A stretch of 31,528 nucleotides of DNA from an uncultured Clostridia bacterium. GTDB lineage: Bacteria; Bacillota_A; Clostridia; Christensenellales; Borkfalkiaceae. Shown here piece after piece: positions 30,953 through 31,528 of the stretch. Numbering within the stretch: position 1 is the stretch's first letter; each line of letters starts with the position of its first letter. A program made the translations under genes and the position numbers. Below the pieces are notes generated by a model that was not told where the DNA came from, did no database searches, and saw nothing but the letters and a program-made list of their open reading frames with translations. Where the stretch lies: assembly GCA_934292955.1 (NCBI GenBank), contig CAKQXZ010000023.1, positions 1 through 31,528 on the forward strand. The letters run 5' to 3'.

Positions 30953-31528
30953 TTACAGAATATCGAGATTCTTTTTGAAGATACGCCTGAAATCGGGGGC
31001 GGCTTTCATCGCGTCTTTGATCTCGAGCGCGGCGTCGCCTGCAAGTTCGGTCTTCATGATAACCGAATCGCCGAGAACGTCGCAGTTGATACCGGTAACA
31101 ACCGACGACATGCTTCTGTCAAGACTTTCCGCAATACGAAGAATAATACCGAGTTTTCTGATAACTTCAACGTCTGTTTCGTTGATATATTCTTTGAACT
31201 TCACGAGTTCGCCGATAGCAAAGTCGTCGTTTTTATGAACGGCAACGACCTGCGACGCAAGCACGATTTCTCTGTGTGAAATACCGTACAGCGCGGCGTT
31301 GAGAATTATATAACTGCTGTGTTTCTGGTAGTCGTAATATTTAATGCTTGTTCCCGAGTCGTGCAGATATGCCGCGACTTTAAGTATTCTCAGATACTGT
31401 CTGGGGAATTTATGCAGCACGCGCAGTTGCTTGAACAGCTGAACGGAAATATTCATAACCTGTTCGACATGCTTTTCGTTGCAGTTGTAATATTTGATGA
31501 GAGTTTTAAGGCTGTAAGTAAGTACGTC
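30953..31528 (-). CDS. Ppx/GppA-type phosphatase, C-terminal HD part, runs off right edge
   Basis: The minus frame is open to the window edge, and the ATG at 31456 is internal, since coding sequence (including KYYNCNEKHVEQV) continues upstream of it. The visible 191 residues match the C-terminal HD domain of Ppx/GppA exopolyphosphatase/pppGpp phosphatases: VAAYLHDSGTSIKYYDYQKHSSYIILNA carries the HD pair, followed by the helical region with LGIILRIAESLDRS. The N-terminal catalytic actin-like domain would lie outside. It is upstream of the solute-binding protein gene with a 92-base AT-rich gap. Confidence 0.85.
   Translation of the reverse strand, partial: DVLTYSLKTLIKYYNCNEKHVEQVMNISVQLFKQLRVLHKFPRQYLRILKVAAYLHDSGTSIKYYDYQKHSSYIILNAALYGISHREIVLASQVVAVHKNDDFAIGELVKFKEYINETDVEVIRKLGIILRIAESLDRSMSSVVTGINCDVLGDSVIMKTELAGDAALEIKDAMKAAPDFRRIFKKNLDIL

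Overview
The window looks like a chromosomal stretch from a Gram-positive anaerobe of the Clostridia, probably an uncultured gut lineage. This is inferred from gene content: WhiA, MurB, a clostridial-type glutamine-dependent NAD synthetase, formate-tetrahydrofolate ligase, Rho with an N-terminal insertion, and surface proteins with BspA-type leucine-rich and Listeria-Bacteroides repeats. Almost all genes lie on the minus strand. Only three genes are on plus (16545-17183, 22562-23323, 25930-26967). No rRNA, tRNA, CRISPR array or transposase was seen.

Layout, left to right. (a) 1-6575 is an AT-rich accessory region. It holds a 5'-truncated RHS-repeat gene running off the left edge, a 1471-residue secreted protein (papain-like protease domain, BspA-type LRRs, Listeria-Bacteroides repeats) and a small lipoprotein. 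A 67-bp direct repeat (59/67 identical) brackets the last two, and its left copy coincides with the point where the RHS frame loses its 5' end. (b) 6714-12005: tldE-tldD, a CPA2-type cation/proton antiporter with a small PII-like partner, and an orphan polytopic membrane protein behind a consensus promoter and a structured leader. (c) 12222-17183: metabolic housekeeping genes (pyrophosphatase, 2H phosphoesterase, fhs, thiamine pyrophosphokinase, MTA/SAH nucleosidase) and a divergent PuuD-like amidotransferase with a palindrome at its promoter. (d) 17328-22390: rho, a metallo-beta-lactamase-fold hydrolase and two flavoproteins. (e) 22562-26967: a membrane-anchored YegP/DUF1508 protein, an NAD synthetase fused to an XRE-type helix-turn-helix, and an M42 aminopeptidase. 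(f) 27170-31528: murB-PHP-whiA without the usual rapZ and yvcK, an orphan solute-binding protein, and the C-terminal HD part of a Ppx/GppA-type phosphatase running off the right edge.

The most interesting items are the HTH-NadE fusion (a possible self-regulating enzyme), the repeat-bracketed surface-protein module with its truncated RHS neighbour, the leader with competing base-pairings at 12006-12181, the antiporter/PII-like pair, and the anchored DUF1508 protein. All functions are read from motifs in the translated sequence. No database search was run.
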